A stretch of 37,583 bases of DNA from Candidatus Omnitrophota bacterium (GTDB lineage Bacteria; Omnitrophota; Gorgyraeia; Zapsychrales; Zapsychraceae). Below the pieces are notes generated by a model. That model saw nothing but the letters and a program-made list of their open reading frames with translations. It searched no databases and was not told the origin of the DNA. The first letter of the stretch is position 1, and every line of letters begins with the position of its first letter. The position numbers and the translations under genes are program-made. Shown one piece after another: positions 30,807 to 37,583 of the stretch. Location: NCBI GenBank assembly GCA_018062515.1, contig JAGOSC010000026.1, forward strand, positions 1 through 37,583, written 5' to 3'.

Positions 30807-31874
30807 ATGATTAATATTGGTTTAATCGGGTGCGGCTATTGGGGACCGAATTTGCTGAGAAGCTTTATGGATTGTCCCGGCGCGGTTGTTTCCATGGTCG
30901 CGGATTTAGATCAGGAACGTCTAGATTACGTCCGCCAAAAATATCCTTTAGTACAAACCACGAAAAATTATTCCGATTTGTTTTGTAATTCTGTTGACGC
31001 GGTGGTCATTGCCACTCAACCTTCCACTCATTACACATTCGCCAAAGAAGCATTGCTTAATGGAAAACATGTTCTCGTCGAGAAACCCTTGGCTAATTCC
31101 ATTGAAGAAGCGGAAGATTTGATTAAGTTGGCCCATGAACGCGGGCTTAAACTCATGGTTGGCCACACCTTTGAATATAATGAAGCCGTCCGTGAATTAA
31201 AACGTCAACTTAAGGCCGGGACCGTCGGAAAACCGTATTATTTTTATTCACAAAGGCTCAATTTTGGTATTGTTCGTAAGGATGTTAATGCGTTATGGAA
31301 TTTGGCGCCGCATGATATTTCTATTTTGATTTATCTTTTGGATATGATGCCCGAGGCTGTTTCTTGTCGAGGTTATGATTTTATACAACCGGGTATCGAT
31401 GACGTTATTTTCATGGTTTTACAATTTCCTCAAAACATTATAGCCCACGTCCAGGTGAGCTGGCTTGATCCGAGTAAAGTCCGTAAGATGACTGTCGTCG
31501 GCAGTGAGAAGATGATTATTTATAATGATATGGATAATAACAAAATCCAAATTTTTGATAAAGGAATTAAGAAGCAAAATATGGGCGACTCACTAGGGCC
31601 CTATGATGATTTTGGGAAATATCAGCTGATTAAACAGGCGGGAGACGTGATGTTCCCGAAAATTGATTTTAAAGAACCATTGAAAGAAGAATGCCTTGAT
31701 TTTATCGAATCCATCCGTGATGGCCGAAAGCCATTGACCGACGGTGAAAACGGCCTTCGCGTCGTGCGGGTCCTGCAGACGGCGCAAGCGTCCATGGATT
31801 TGAATGGTGTGACACTTGATCTCCGACGAGGATCTCCGGAATCAGCCAAGCCTTCCTTCGCAACCAAATTTTAA
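30807..31874 (+). CDS. Gfo/Idh/MocA-family oxidoreductase, WlbA-like
   Basis: A 355-residue NAD(P)-dependent sugar dehydrogenase. The Rossmann motif GLIGCGYWGPNL lies at the N-terminus, EKPLA holds K93 and NLAPHDIS holds H169, the family's catalytic pair. The YWG after the glycine motif and the neighbouring DegT gene suggest a UDP-N-acetylhexosaminuronate or UDP-acetamido-sugar 3-dehydrogenase as in the WlbA/WbpB branch. It begins the glycan operon and its stop is two bases before the next start. No Shine-Dalgarno is visible. Confidence 0.88.
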   Translation: MINIGLIGCGYWGPNLLRSFMDCPGAVVSMVADLDQERLDYVRQKYPLVQTTKNYSDLFCNSVDAVVIATQPSTHYTFAKEALLNGKHVLVEKPLANSIEEAEDLIKLAHERGLKLMVGHTFEYNEAVRELKRQLKAGTVGKPYYFYSQRLNFGIVRKDVNALWNLAPHDISILIYLLDMMPEAVSCRGYDFIQPGIDDVIFMVLQFPQNIIAHVQVSWLDPSKVRKMTVVGSEKMIIYNDMDNNKIQIFDKGIKKQNMGDSLGPYDDFGKYQLIKQAGDVMFPKIDFKEPLKEECLDFIESIRDGRKPLTDGENGLRVVRVLQTAQASMDLNGVTLDLRRGSPESAKPSFATKF

Positions 31875-31876
31875 TC

Positions 31877-33010
31877 ATGACCATGATACCACTCGTTAAT
31901 TTGAATAAACAATACGCATTAATCAAAGATGAAATTAAACAAGCCGTTGATCAGACTCTTGAAAGCATGGCATTTATTAACGGCCCGCAGATCAAGAAAT
32001 TTGAGGCGGATTTCGCGGCTATTTCCGGAGCCAAATTCGGCGTCGGAGCCAGTTCAGGAACAACAGCTTTACAATTAGCATTAACGGCCTTGGGTGTTGG
32101 AGACGGTGACGAGGTTTTGACTGTTCCCAATACTTTTATTGCCACGACCGAATCGATTACGCATACCGGAGCCAAGGTCGTCTTCGTTGATGTCGACGAG
32201 AAAACCTACAATATTGATCCTAAGAAATTAGAGAAAGCGATAACCAAAAAGACAAAAGCCATTATTCCCGTCCATCTGTATGGCCAGCCATGTGATATTG
32301 ATGCTATCGATCAAATCGCCCGCAAACATCAATTAAAAGTGATCTACGATTCTGCACAGTCGCATCTCGCCGAATATAATGGCAAACCTATTGGACATTA
32401 TGGCGATGCGGTGTGTTACAGTTTTTATCCAGGGAAGAACTTAGGTGCTTACGGCGACGGAGGACTGGTGGTAACGAATGATGAAGAATTAAGAAAGAAA
32501 ATGTTTATGTTGGCGGATCATGGGCGCATTGATAAATATGAACACTTAATGGAAGGATTTAATTTTCGTTTATCCGAAATTCAAGCTGCTATTTTAAATG
32601 TTAAATTGAAATATCTTCCACAGTGGACGAAGGGCCGTCAGAATCACGCGGAACAATATAATCTTATGTTAAAAAATTTTGATGTTATTACGCCTTACAT
32701 TGATCCAAAAGTGAGTCATGTATTTCATCTTTATGTCATTCGACTAAAAAACCGCGACGCTGTTTTACGCTATCTGCACGAAAACGATATAGGCGCCGGC
32801 ATTCACTATCCGGTTTGTCTTCATTTACAAAAAGCTTATGAATATCTCGGTCATAAAAAAGGTGATTTTCCCGTCGCTGAAAAATATTCACAGGAAATAT
32901 TATCTTTGCCAATGTTTCCTGAATTAAGCCATGAAGAACAGGAAAAGGTTGTTTCTGCTTTGAGTGCCGGTATGACTAAGGCCGAAGGAGCTAAAAAGCA
33001 ATATGTATAG
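31877..33010 (+). CDS. DegT/DnrJ/EryC1/StrS sugar aminotransferase (WbpE-like)
   Basis: A 377-residue PLP-dependent aminotransferase that converts a keto nucleotide sugar to an amino sugar. The PLP lysine is K187 in SFYPGKNLGAYGDGG. Other hallmarks are SSGTTALQLALTALGVGDGDEV, PVHLYGQPCDID and GFNFRLSEIQAAILNVKL. Together with the preceding dehydrogenase it forms the standard dehydrogenase/aminotransferase pair for a 3-amino sugar. The start ATG 31877 sits two bases after the dehydrogenase stop, and the 3' end overlaps the glycosyltransferase by eight bases. Confidence 0.94.
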   Translation: MTMIPLVNLNKQYALIKDEIKQAVDQTLESMAFINGPQIKKFEADFAAISGAKFGVGASSGTTALQLALTALGVGDGDEVLTVPNTFIATTESITHTGAKVVFVDVDEKTYNIDPKKLEKAITKKTKAIIPVHLYGQPCDIDAIDQIARKHQLKVIYDSAQSHLAEYNGKPIGHYGDAVCYSFYPGKNLGAYGDGGLVVTNDEELRKKMFMLADHGRIDKYEHLMEGFNFRLSEIQAAILNVKLKYLPQWTKGRQNHAEQYNLMLKNFDVITPYIDPKVSHVFHLYVIRLKNRDAVLRYLHENDIGAGIHYPVCLHLQKAYEYLGHKKGDFPVAEKYSQEILSLPMFPELSHEEQEKVVSALSAGMTKAEGAKKQYV

Positions 33011-33947
33011 GAATCACAGTATTGCTTTGGTCATTCCTGCTTATAATGAATCAAAATTAATCCTTCCGACTTTACAAAATGTTCCTGCATTGATTGATCG
33101 CATTTATGTCGTTGATGATTGCAGCACTGATACTCTTGCCGACGTTGTCCGTTCTCAATCTCAAAAAGATAAAAGGGTGGTTCTTCTTCAACACACAGAA
33201 AATCAAGGCCCCGGCGGTGCTATCATTACCGGTTACCGCGCTTCGTCGAAAGATGGTTATGCTATCACCGTCGTCGTTGGAGGCGATTATCAAATGCCTT
33301 TGAATGAGGTTGAGGCTTTTTTGGATCCGCTCATCGACAAGACAGCGGATTATACTAAAGGCAATCGTTTTTTGTTGTGGGATAAGACGAGGGCGCAGAT
33401 GCCGAAGATTAGGATTTTTGGAAATATCATTATTACCGGCATGACAAAAATCGCTTCCGGTTATTACAAAATTATGGATGTCGTCGACGGATATACAGCC
33501 ATTACAAAAAAGGCTATAGATACTGTTGACTGGAACGTTGCATGGAAACGCTATGGTTATCCTATGGATTTTTTGATCCGCCTGAATGCCTATGGACAAA
33601 GGGTCAAAGATATTCCTCGAACACCGATTTACCTCGAAGGCGAACGTCAATCTCAGATTAAAGGCCTAGGTTACGCGCTTAAAGTAGCGCCGATGTTAAT
33701 CCGCGGTTTTTTCTGGAGAATGTTTTTCCGGTACATTTATCTCGATTTTCATCCATTGGTCTTTTTCTTTATTTGCGGAATGATTTTATTCCCCTTTGGA
33801 ATACTTTTAGGATTTGAACAAATCTATCGGGAATTATTCGGCGGCGGCGCCACCGGACCCAAATCAATTCTCTGTGCCATGTCGGTTATCACCGGCCTGC
33901 AATTTCTCCTTTTCGGCATGTGGTTTGATATGGAAATGGGTAAGTAG
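33003..33947 (+). CDS. Family 2 glycosyltransferase, DPM1/polyprenyl-phosphate type
   Basis: A 314-residue GT-A glycosyltransferase: SIALVIPAYNESKLILPTL, IDRIYVVDDCSTD and the nucleotide-sugar site VVVGGDYQM. Two or three membrane helices fill the C-terminus (FHPLVFFFICGMILFPFGILL, SVITGLQFLLFGMW). This layout is like that of polyprenyl-phosphate sugar transferases that put a sugar onto a lipid carrier at the cytoplasmic membrane. It overlaps the aminotransferase gene by eight bases. The acceptor and donor are unknown. Confidence 0.9.
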   Translation: MYRNHSIALVIPAYNESKLILPTLQNVPALIDRIYVVDDCSTDTLADVVRSQSQKDKRVVLLQHTENQGPGGAIITGYRASSKDGYAITVVVGGDYQMPLNEVEAFLDPLIDKTADYTKGNRFLLWDKTRAQMPKIRIFGNIIITGMTKIASGYYKIMDVVDGYTAITKKAIDTVDWNVAWKRYGYPMDFLIRLNAYGQRVKDIPRTPIYLEGERQSQIKGLGYALKVAPMLIRGFFWRMFFRYIYLDFHPLVFFFICGMILFPFGILLGFEQIYRELFGGGATGPKSILCAMSVITGLQFLLFGMWFDMEMGK

Positions 33948-33979
33948 GAAAGTTCCGAATTGTTGCCGCCCGGCACCAA

Positions 33980-34240
33980 TTAAGAATCGCGGTAAACATC
34001 TTTGCGGTGCCGTACAAGGATAATGCTCACCGTTTTTTTGTTATCATCGAGGATATAGACAATTCTGTAATCCCCTTGCCTGATACGGTATCGGTCTTTA
34101 GAACCTTTTAATTTTTTCGTCCCCGAAGGACGCGGGTCCTGCTGCAGGGCCAAGATTTGTTCATAAATTTTTTCAACATCCGACAGCGGAATTTTATCGA
34201 GGTCTTTGTAAACTCTGCGTTCAATGATGACGTTGTACAT
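33980..34240 (-). CDS. RelE/ParE-family toxin
   Basis: An 86-residue protein: YNVIIERRVYKDLDKIP at the N-terminus and KKLKGSKDRYRIRQGDYRIVYILDD, then SIILVRHRKDVYRDS at the end. These are the RelE hallmarks; the basic RIRQGDYRI and HRKDVY would supply mRNA-cleaving contacts if it is a ribosome-dependent RNase. ATG (complement of 34238-34240) overlaps the antitoxin stop by one base (TGATG). The type II TA order is antitoxin then toxin. Confidence 0.92.
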   Translation of the reverse strand: MYNVIIERRVYKDLDKIPLSDVEKIYEQILALQQDPRPSGTKKLKGSKDRYRIRQGDYRIVYILDDNKKTVSIILVRHRKDVYRDS

Positions 34241-34491
34241 CAACTATTTTTCTTTCGGCCTTTAAGGTATTTTCCCAAATCATTAGTCGAAGAAAATTCC
34301 GGATTTTTCAACCGTTCGTCGATAACTTTGTTATCCATTTCATCCTGTTCGATCTCGGATAGTTTTTCTTGAATTGCTTCCATAATAAAGAATTGCAGCT
34401 TGACTCCGTTACGGTCGCAATAGGCGGAAATTTTCTTTTTTAATTCCGCCGGGATCCGCGCCCCTAAGTTAATCATTTGTGATTTAATCAT
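34240..34491 (-). CDS. Antitoxin partner of the RelE-like toxin, RHH-like
   Basis: An 83-residue protein. The N-terminus (NLGARIPAELKKKISAYCDRNGVKLQFFIMEAIQEKL) reads as a ribbon-helix-helix DNA-binding fold, and the charged C-terminus would wrap the toxin. AAAGGAG lies just before the ATG. It ends one base into the toxin start. It probably represses the promoter whose spacer contains repeated TAGCAT words. Confidence 0.85.
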   Translation of the reverse strand: MIKSQMINLGARIPAELKKKISAYCDRNGVKLQFFIMEAIQEKLSEIEQDEMDNKVIDERLKNPEFSSTNDLGKYLKGRKKNS

Positions 34492-34530
34492 CCAATGCTC
34501 CTTTTTCTATTTGATATCTTCTTATAACAA

Positions 34531-34559
34531 ATGATAGCATATGTTAGCATTTAAATCAA
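34531..34559 (-). promoter_or_regulatory. Promoter and operator of the minus-strand TA pair
   Basis: Read on the minus strand: TTGATT (complement of 34554-34559), a 17-nt spacer and TATCAT (complement of 34531-34536). The spacer carries two TAGCAT words (plus strand, ten bases apart) around a CATATG palindrome, likely the antitoxin binding site. Confidence 0.65.
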
Positions 34560-34610
34560 TCCGTATGCAGGCAAATTTTTCTGATTTTATAACTATTTGG
34601 ATAAGATGAC

Positions 34611-34639
34611 TTGACAGAGGTGTATTTGTGTATTATAAA
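34611..34639 (+). promoter_or_regulatory. Promoter of the GntR/ABC operon
   Basis: TTGACA (34611-34616), a 17-nt spacer and TATAAA (34634-34639) form a strong sigma-70 promoter. Transcription would start about 34646, inside the inverted repeat. Confidence 0.85.
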
Positions 34640-34649
34640 TGTAATACAC
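34628..34649. promoter_or_regulatory. YtrA-type operator GTGTATTA-N6-TAATACAC
   Basis: Perfect 8-bp arms with a 6-base spacer overlap the -10 box and the predicted transcription start. YtrA-subfamily GntR repressors bind GTGTA/TACAC-type sites, so autorepression of the operon is strongly suggested. Confidence 0.85.
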
Positions 34650-34681
34650 TAGTCTTGCGTATAACCCGATAAGGTCAGAAT

Positions 34682-35080
34682 ATGAAATCAAAATACATTT
34701 TTCAAATCTCCACGTCTTCCGGAGTACCGATTTACCGTCAAATCATAGATCAAGTAAAAACTCAGATTGCTACCGGCCGCTTAGAGGCCGGTATTTTTAT
34801 GCCTTCTGTCCGGCAAGTGGCCGAAGAACTGGAAATCAATCCGATGACGGTGTCGAAAGCCTATTCATTATTAGAGAAGGAGGGTGTTTTGGAATTTGTC
34901 CGGGGACAAGGGATGATGGTCGGGGAATCATCTATTTCTAAAAAAAATTTGCAGAAACGAGAAGACAGTATTGTTCCGCTATTAAAAGAAGTTGTCACAA
35001 AGGCTCAACAACTATCTTTAGAAAAAGAAAAAGTTATTAAAACTTTCGAGAGTGTATGGAAGGAGCAAAAGAATGGATGA
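34682..35080 (+). CDS. GntR-family regulator, YtrA subfamily
   Basis: A 132-residue repressor. The N-terminal winged helix (about 10-75) reads PIYRQIIDQVKTQIATGRLEAG and SVRQVAEELEINPMTVSKAYSLLEKEGVLEFVRGQGMMV, standard for GntR. Only a short helical dimerisation tail follows, as in the YtrA type, with no effector-binding domain. YtrA regulators are coupled to ABC transporters responding to cell-envelope antibiotics in Firmicutes; the trigger here is unknown. It overlaps the ABC gene by eight bases. Confidence 0.93.
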   Translation: MKSKYIFQISTSSGVPIYRQIIDQVKTQIATGRLEAGIFMPSVRQVAEELEINPMTVSKAYSLLEKEGVLEFVRGQGMMVGESSISKKNLQKREDSIVPLLKEVVTKAQQLSLEKEKVIKTFESVWKEQKNG

Positions 35081-35954
35081 CACGATTATTGAGATTAAAG
35101 AGTTAAGTAAAAGTTTTAGTAAGAAAAAGGTTTTGAATAACTTGTCTCTCTTTATTCCGAAAGGATCAGTTTATGGTTTGTTAGGTAGAAATGGAGAAGG
35201 TAAGACGACTTTACTGAAATGCATTGCAGGGCTTTTAAAGCCCTCATCAGGCACGGTTTCTGTTTTGTCGGACCACCCCTGGGATTTCAAAGAACAGACA
35301 AAAGAAAAGATAGGGTATGTTCCACAAAGCGATAGAGTTTATCCATGGCTGACGGTTCGGCAGCTAATTAATTATACGGCTTCTTTTTATCAGCATTGGA
35401 ATCATCAGATCGTCGATAAATTGCTAAAGGAATGGAGAGTGGATGAGCATGAAAAATTTGGAATTCTTTCTGAAGGACAGGCGCAAAAAGTATCGATTAT
35501 ATTATCGCTTGGTCATGAGCCGGAATTATTAATCTTTGATGAACCTGTTGCCAGTCTCGATCCTGCTGCCCGGAGACAGTTTTTAAAAACCATTTTAGGC
35601 ATTGTTTCTAATCGTGAATGCACCATCTTTTTTTCAACTCATATAACATCTGATTTGGAACGCGTGGCCGATCATGTCGCGGTTTTAAAAGACGGGAACA
35701 TCGATTTTTGCGGAGAGTTGGGCCAATTAAAGGATGAAGTAAAACGGTTACGGGTAGTCACGCAACATCCGATTCCCGAGAAATATCATTTGAACGGATT
35801 TATTTTTTGTGAATCGTCGAACAATGAGGCAATTATAACCGTGCGGAGCTTTAAGGATGAAATAAAAAATCAACTGGAGCAGGAATTTAAAGCCAAGGTT
35901 GAAATTGAAGACCTGAATTTAGAAGAAATATTTTTGGAGTTAAATAGATCATGA
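35073..35954 (+). CDS. ABC transporter ATP-binding protein
   Basis: A 293-residue ATPase. Walker A is GRNGEGKT (G38-T45), the signature is LSEGQ (132-136), Walker B runs LLIFDEP with D156 and E157, and the H-loop is H190. The C-terminal 70 residues form the extra domain seen in YtrB/CcmA-like exporters. ATG 35073 is chosen because AAGGAG lies seven bases upstream; the upstream in-frame ATG at 35052 lacks a site. It shares ATGA with the membrane protein gene at its 3' end. Confidence 0.94.
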   Translation: MDDTIIEIKELSKSFSKKKVLNNLSLFIPKGSVYGLLGRNGEGKTTLLKCIAGLLKPSSGTVSVLSDHPWDFKEQTKEKIGYVPQSDRVYPWLTVRQLINYTASFYQHWNHQIVDKLLKEWRVDEHEKFGILSEGQAQKVSIILSLGHEPELLIFDEPVASLDPAARRQFLKTILGIVSNRECTIFFSTHITSDLERVADHVAVLKDGNIDFCGELGQLKDEVKRLRVVTQHPIPEKYHLNGFIFCESSNNEAIITVRSFKDEIKNQLEQEFKAKVEIEDLNLEEIFLELNRS

Positions 35955-37330
35955 ATAAGTATAAACAGATATTATTGCTGTATTTAAGAAATTCGAGTTT
36001 TGTATTAATATCGGGGATATTTCTTCTAACCGCCATTGTTTCAAAGTATTTATTTTTGGTGAAACAGCCTGCATTCGCCGAAGATTTTATGACAATGCTG
36101 TTTGTTACTACACTTTGGCTGACTTTGCATATAGGTATCATTATAAAAAAGCAATTTGCCAGCCACCGCGCTTCTTTATTGCCCCATTACAGAATGCCTC
36201 ACCTGCATTGTGCGTTCTTGGCTTACTTGTTCTTCGTAATGATTGCTATCTATTGGAAATATGGTCTTGTTCCGCTGTTTGTCAAACCCCAGGGAATGTG
36301 GGGGATATATGTTTCATGTCTTTTAGTGGCCGTAATCATTACTTATATCGGTTACTTGTCTATTGGAAGGGTGCTTATTTATGGATATGGTTTATTGCTG
36401 ATTTTGGCCCTTGAATCATCAGTTGTCATTTCAAAGTTTGAAAGGATGCCTTATATCGACGACATCATCGCGGGATTTTGTTTAGTTTTAATTATTACTT
36501 TTGGACGCAGGCTGCTCAAATTAAGCGAAGAAAACTTTGAGTATGGTTATTTTTTATCTTGGCCTCCTCAAAAGAATTTTATGAATCAGCTTAGAGCAAA
36601 CCGAAATTTATTCGATTTCTTTCTTCCAGTGAAGAATCTTTTGGGAATTAAGGAAAGCCGCACCGTCATTTCTGCTTATCCTCGGAATAATAATATTTTT
36701 CTCCGTGCATTTCATTGGGATTTCGATCAGCAAAGAAAACTTATGGAAGTATGGAGTTTGCTTATACTGCTCACCGCCATCTATATATTCTGTATTAACA
36801 ATCAGATGATACATGAAGGCTTCCACCATAACATCGATAAGAATTTTTTACTCTTGGCGATTACACCCGTCGTTATGACCTTCGGCTTGCATTACAGTAG
36901 TTTGAGTTATTTAAGATTTGATGTGGTCCGGCCTGTAAGAAAGAATTCGCTGTTCAAAGAAAAAGGAATTGTTTTATTAACGCACCTTGTCTTAAATTGG
37001 TTTTTATTTTCCTTATGTTATGTCATTCTGCCCGCCATATTTTTTCAGCCCAGCCTTTTGGGTATTCATAAATTTTGGGGGCTAATTCTTCTCGCCGGAA
37101 TTCTTGCTTTCGTTGTATTTTCATGGGTTATCCTTTTAAGCTCTTTAACTCGGTCGTTAAGTATTATCACGCAAGGTTTTTTATTATCTGTATTAATTTT
37201 CATGCCGTTTGATTTAGCGCCGTATTTCTCCGGAAAGGATATTTTGATCAATAACTTATTATATTTAGCCTTGGGAATAGTATTGACTCGACGGGCTTAT
37301 AAAATGTGGTGCCAAAAAGAATTTGATTGA
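35951..37330 (+). CDS. ABC transporter membrane protein
   Basis: A 459-residue integral membrane protein with about 12 hydrophobic segments. No sequence family can be named, but its position right after the ATPase with an ATGA overlap and its topology make it the permease of the exporter. It lacks the conserved EAA loop of importers. The two halves have a charged cytoplasmic region between them (residues about 195-265). Confidence 0.75.
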   Translation: MNKYKQILLLYLRNSSFVLISGIFLLTAIVSKYLFLVKQPAFAEDFMTMLFVTTLWLTLHIGIIIKKQFASHRASLLPHYRMPHLHCAFLAYLFFVMIAIYWKYGLVPLFVKPQGMWGIYVSCLLVAVIITYIGYLSIGRVLIYGYGLLLILALESSVVISKFERMPYIDDIIAGFCLVLIITFGRRLLKLSEENFEYGYFLSWPPQKNFMNQLRANRNLFDFFLPVKNLLGIKESRTVISAYPRNNNIFLRAFHWDFDQQRKLMEVWSLLILLTAIYIFCINNQMIHEGFHHNIDKNFLLLAITPVVMTFGLHYSSLSYLRFDVVRPVRKNSLFKEKGIVLLTHLVLNWFLFSLCYVILPAIFFQPSLLGIHKFWGLILLAGILAFVVFSWVILLSSLTRSLSIITQGFLLSVLIFMPFDLAPYFSGKDILINNLLYLALGIVLTRRAYKMWCQKEFD

Positions 37331-37342
37331 AAGGAGGTGATG

Positions 37343-37552
37343 ATGATGACGACAGAATTTGTTAGAACTCTGTTAAGGGCGATGGGCATTGTGTGCATAG
37401 CCGTCGGCGGATTTGGTTCAATGCTATGCGTGCCATTTGCTCTGACGACACATCTAAGTTTTATAACCATAGCCGGTATATATTTTGTGGCCGGCGGCGT
37501 TATGATTACTGGCGGGCTCATTACTGTAACATTATTGCAGCCGGGCAAATAG
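37343..37552 (+). CDS. Small two-helix membrane protein of the ABC operon
   Basis: A 69-residue protein with two membrane helices (about residues 10-35 and 40-63) joined by a short turn, with a Gly-rich second helix (GIYFVAGGVMITGGLI). Several ATG codons in a row follow AAGGAGG (37331-37337); 37343 or 37346 has the best spacing. It sits 12 bases after the ABC membrane gene, so it may be an accessory subunit. The rest of the operon lies beyond the window. Confidence 0.65.
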   Translation: MMTTEFVRTLLRAMGIVCIAVGGFGSMLCVPFALTTHLSFITIAGIYFVAGGVMITGGLITVTLLQPGK

Positions 37553-37583
37553 CGCATCAAGCTCATTCGGTGCTGTTCTAGAC

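Noticed and set aside
10054..34556. Similar ATAGCATAT words in the cox operator and the minus-strand TA promoter
   Set aside because: Only nine AT-rich bases are shared and the arm layouts differ, so a common regulator cannot be claimed.
1..37583. CRISPR arrays, insertion sequences, rRNA or tRNA genes
   Set aside because: I looked for regular short repeats, transposase motifs and cloverleaf patterns and found none, though a tool-based search could still find a missed tRNA.

Overview
The window looks like a chromosomal segment of a Gram-negative, oxygen-respiring bacterium of moderate to low GC. The best clue to its identity is the 1628-residue protein at 25501-30387. Its N-terminal domain, its GD[SK]AML linkers and its GGIDLN C-terminal module are, as far as I recall, typical of the giant exported proteins of Candidatus Omnitrophota (formerly OP3). 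That assignment rests on memory and no database was searched. Outer-membrane proteins (7835, 20574), an RND pump and a lipoprotein agree with a two-membrane envelope.

Layout. 100-8668 is a set of small metabolic and stress units: a glutaryl-CoA-dehydrogenase-like flavoenzyme on the minus strand, a tiny Cys/His protein with a non-ATG start, an ArsR regulator with a two-domain SRPBCC protein, a class D beta-lactamase-like protein, a DUF892 ferritin-like protein, a pyrimidine-dimer glycosylase-like protein, a VOC protein, a DUF4337 protein, a PfkB sugar kinase and an outer-membrane barrel. 8837-9802 is a BrnT/BrnA toxin-antitoxin pair followed by doxX. 10101-15688 is one cytochrome c oxidase operon (subunits II, I, two III-type, IV, two small accessory proteins and a cupredoxin). 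15870-17130 holds a Fic/wHTH gene bracketed by two decayed copies of the doxX 3' end. 17250-18988 holds a lipoprotein, a DUF5674 pair and an unknown gene. 19141-25074 holds an MFS exporter and a TolC-RND operon with no adaptor gene. After the giant protein comes a UDP-sugar/glycan operon (30807-33947: Gfo/Idh/MocA dehydrogenase, DegT aminotransferase, GT2). A minus-strand RelE-type toxin-antitoxin pair and a YtrA-type GntR/ABC-transporter operon end the window.

The most striking gene is the giant protein. It has an apparent secretion signal but carries a complete plant-type UDP-sugar pyrophosphorylase domain, followed by what looks like a 2H phosphoesterase domain (HFT and HVT motifs about 99 residues apart). 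It sits directly upstream of nucleotide-sugar and glycosyltransferase genes, so a shared role in surface glycan or nucleotide-sugar metabolism is a reasonable guess.

Other points of interest are: doxX debris flanking fic, with the same post-stop sequence after brnA and after fic; an oxidase subunit I lacking the K-channel lysine; three promoter-to-terminator units that may be small RNAs; perfect operator-like palindromes at arsR, the oxidase operon and the GntR operon; and several genes whose -10 box lies so close to the ATG, without a Shine-Dalgarno sequence, that leaderless or near-leaderless mRNAs are likely.
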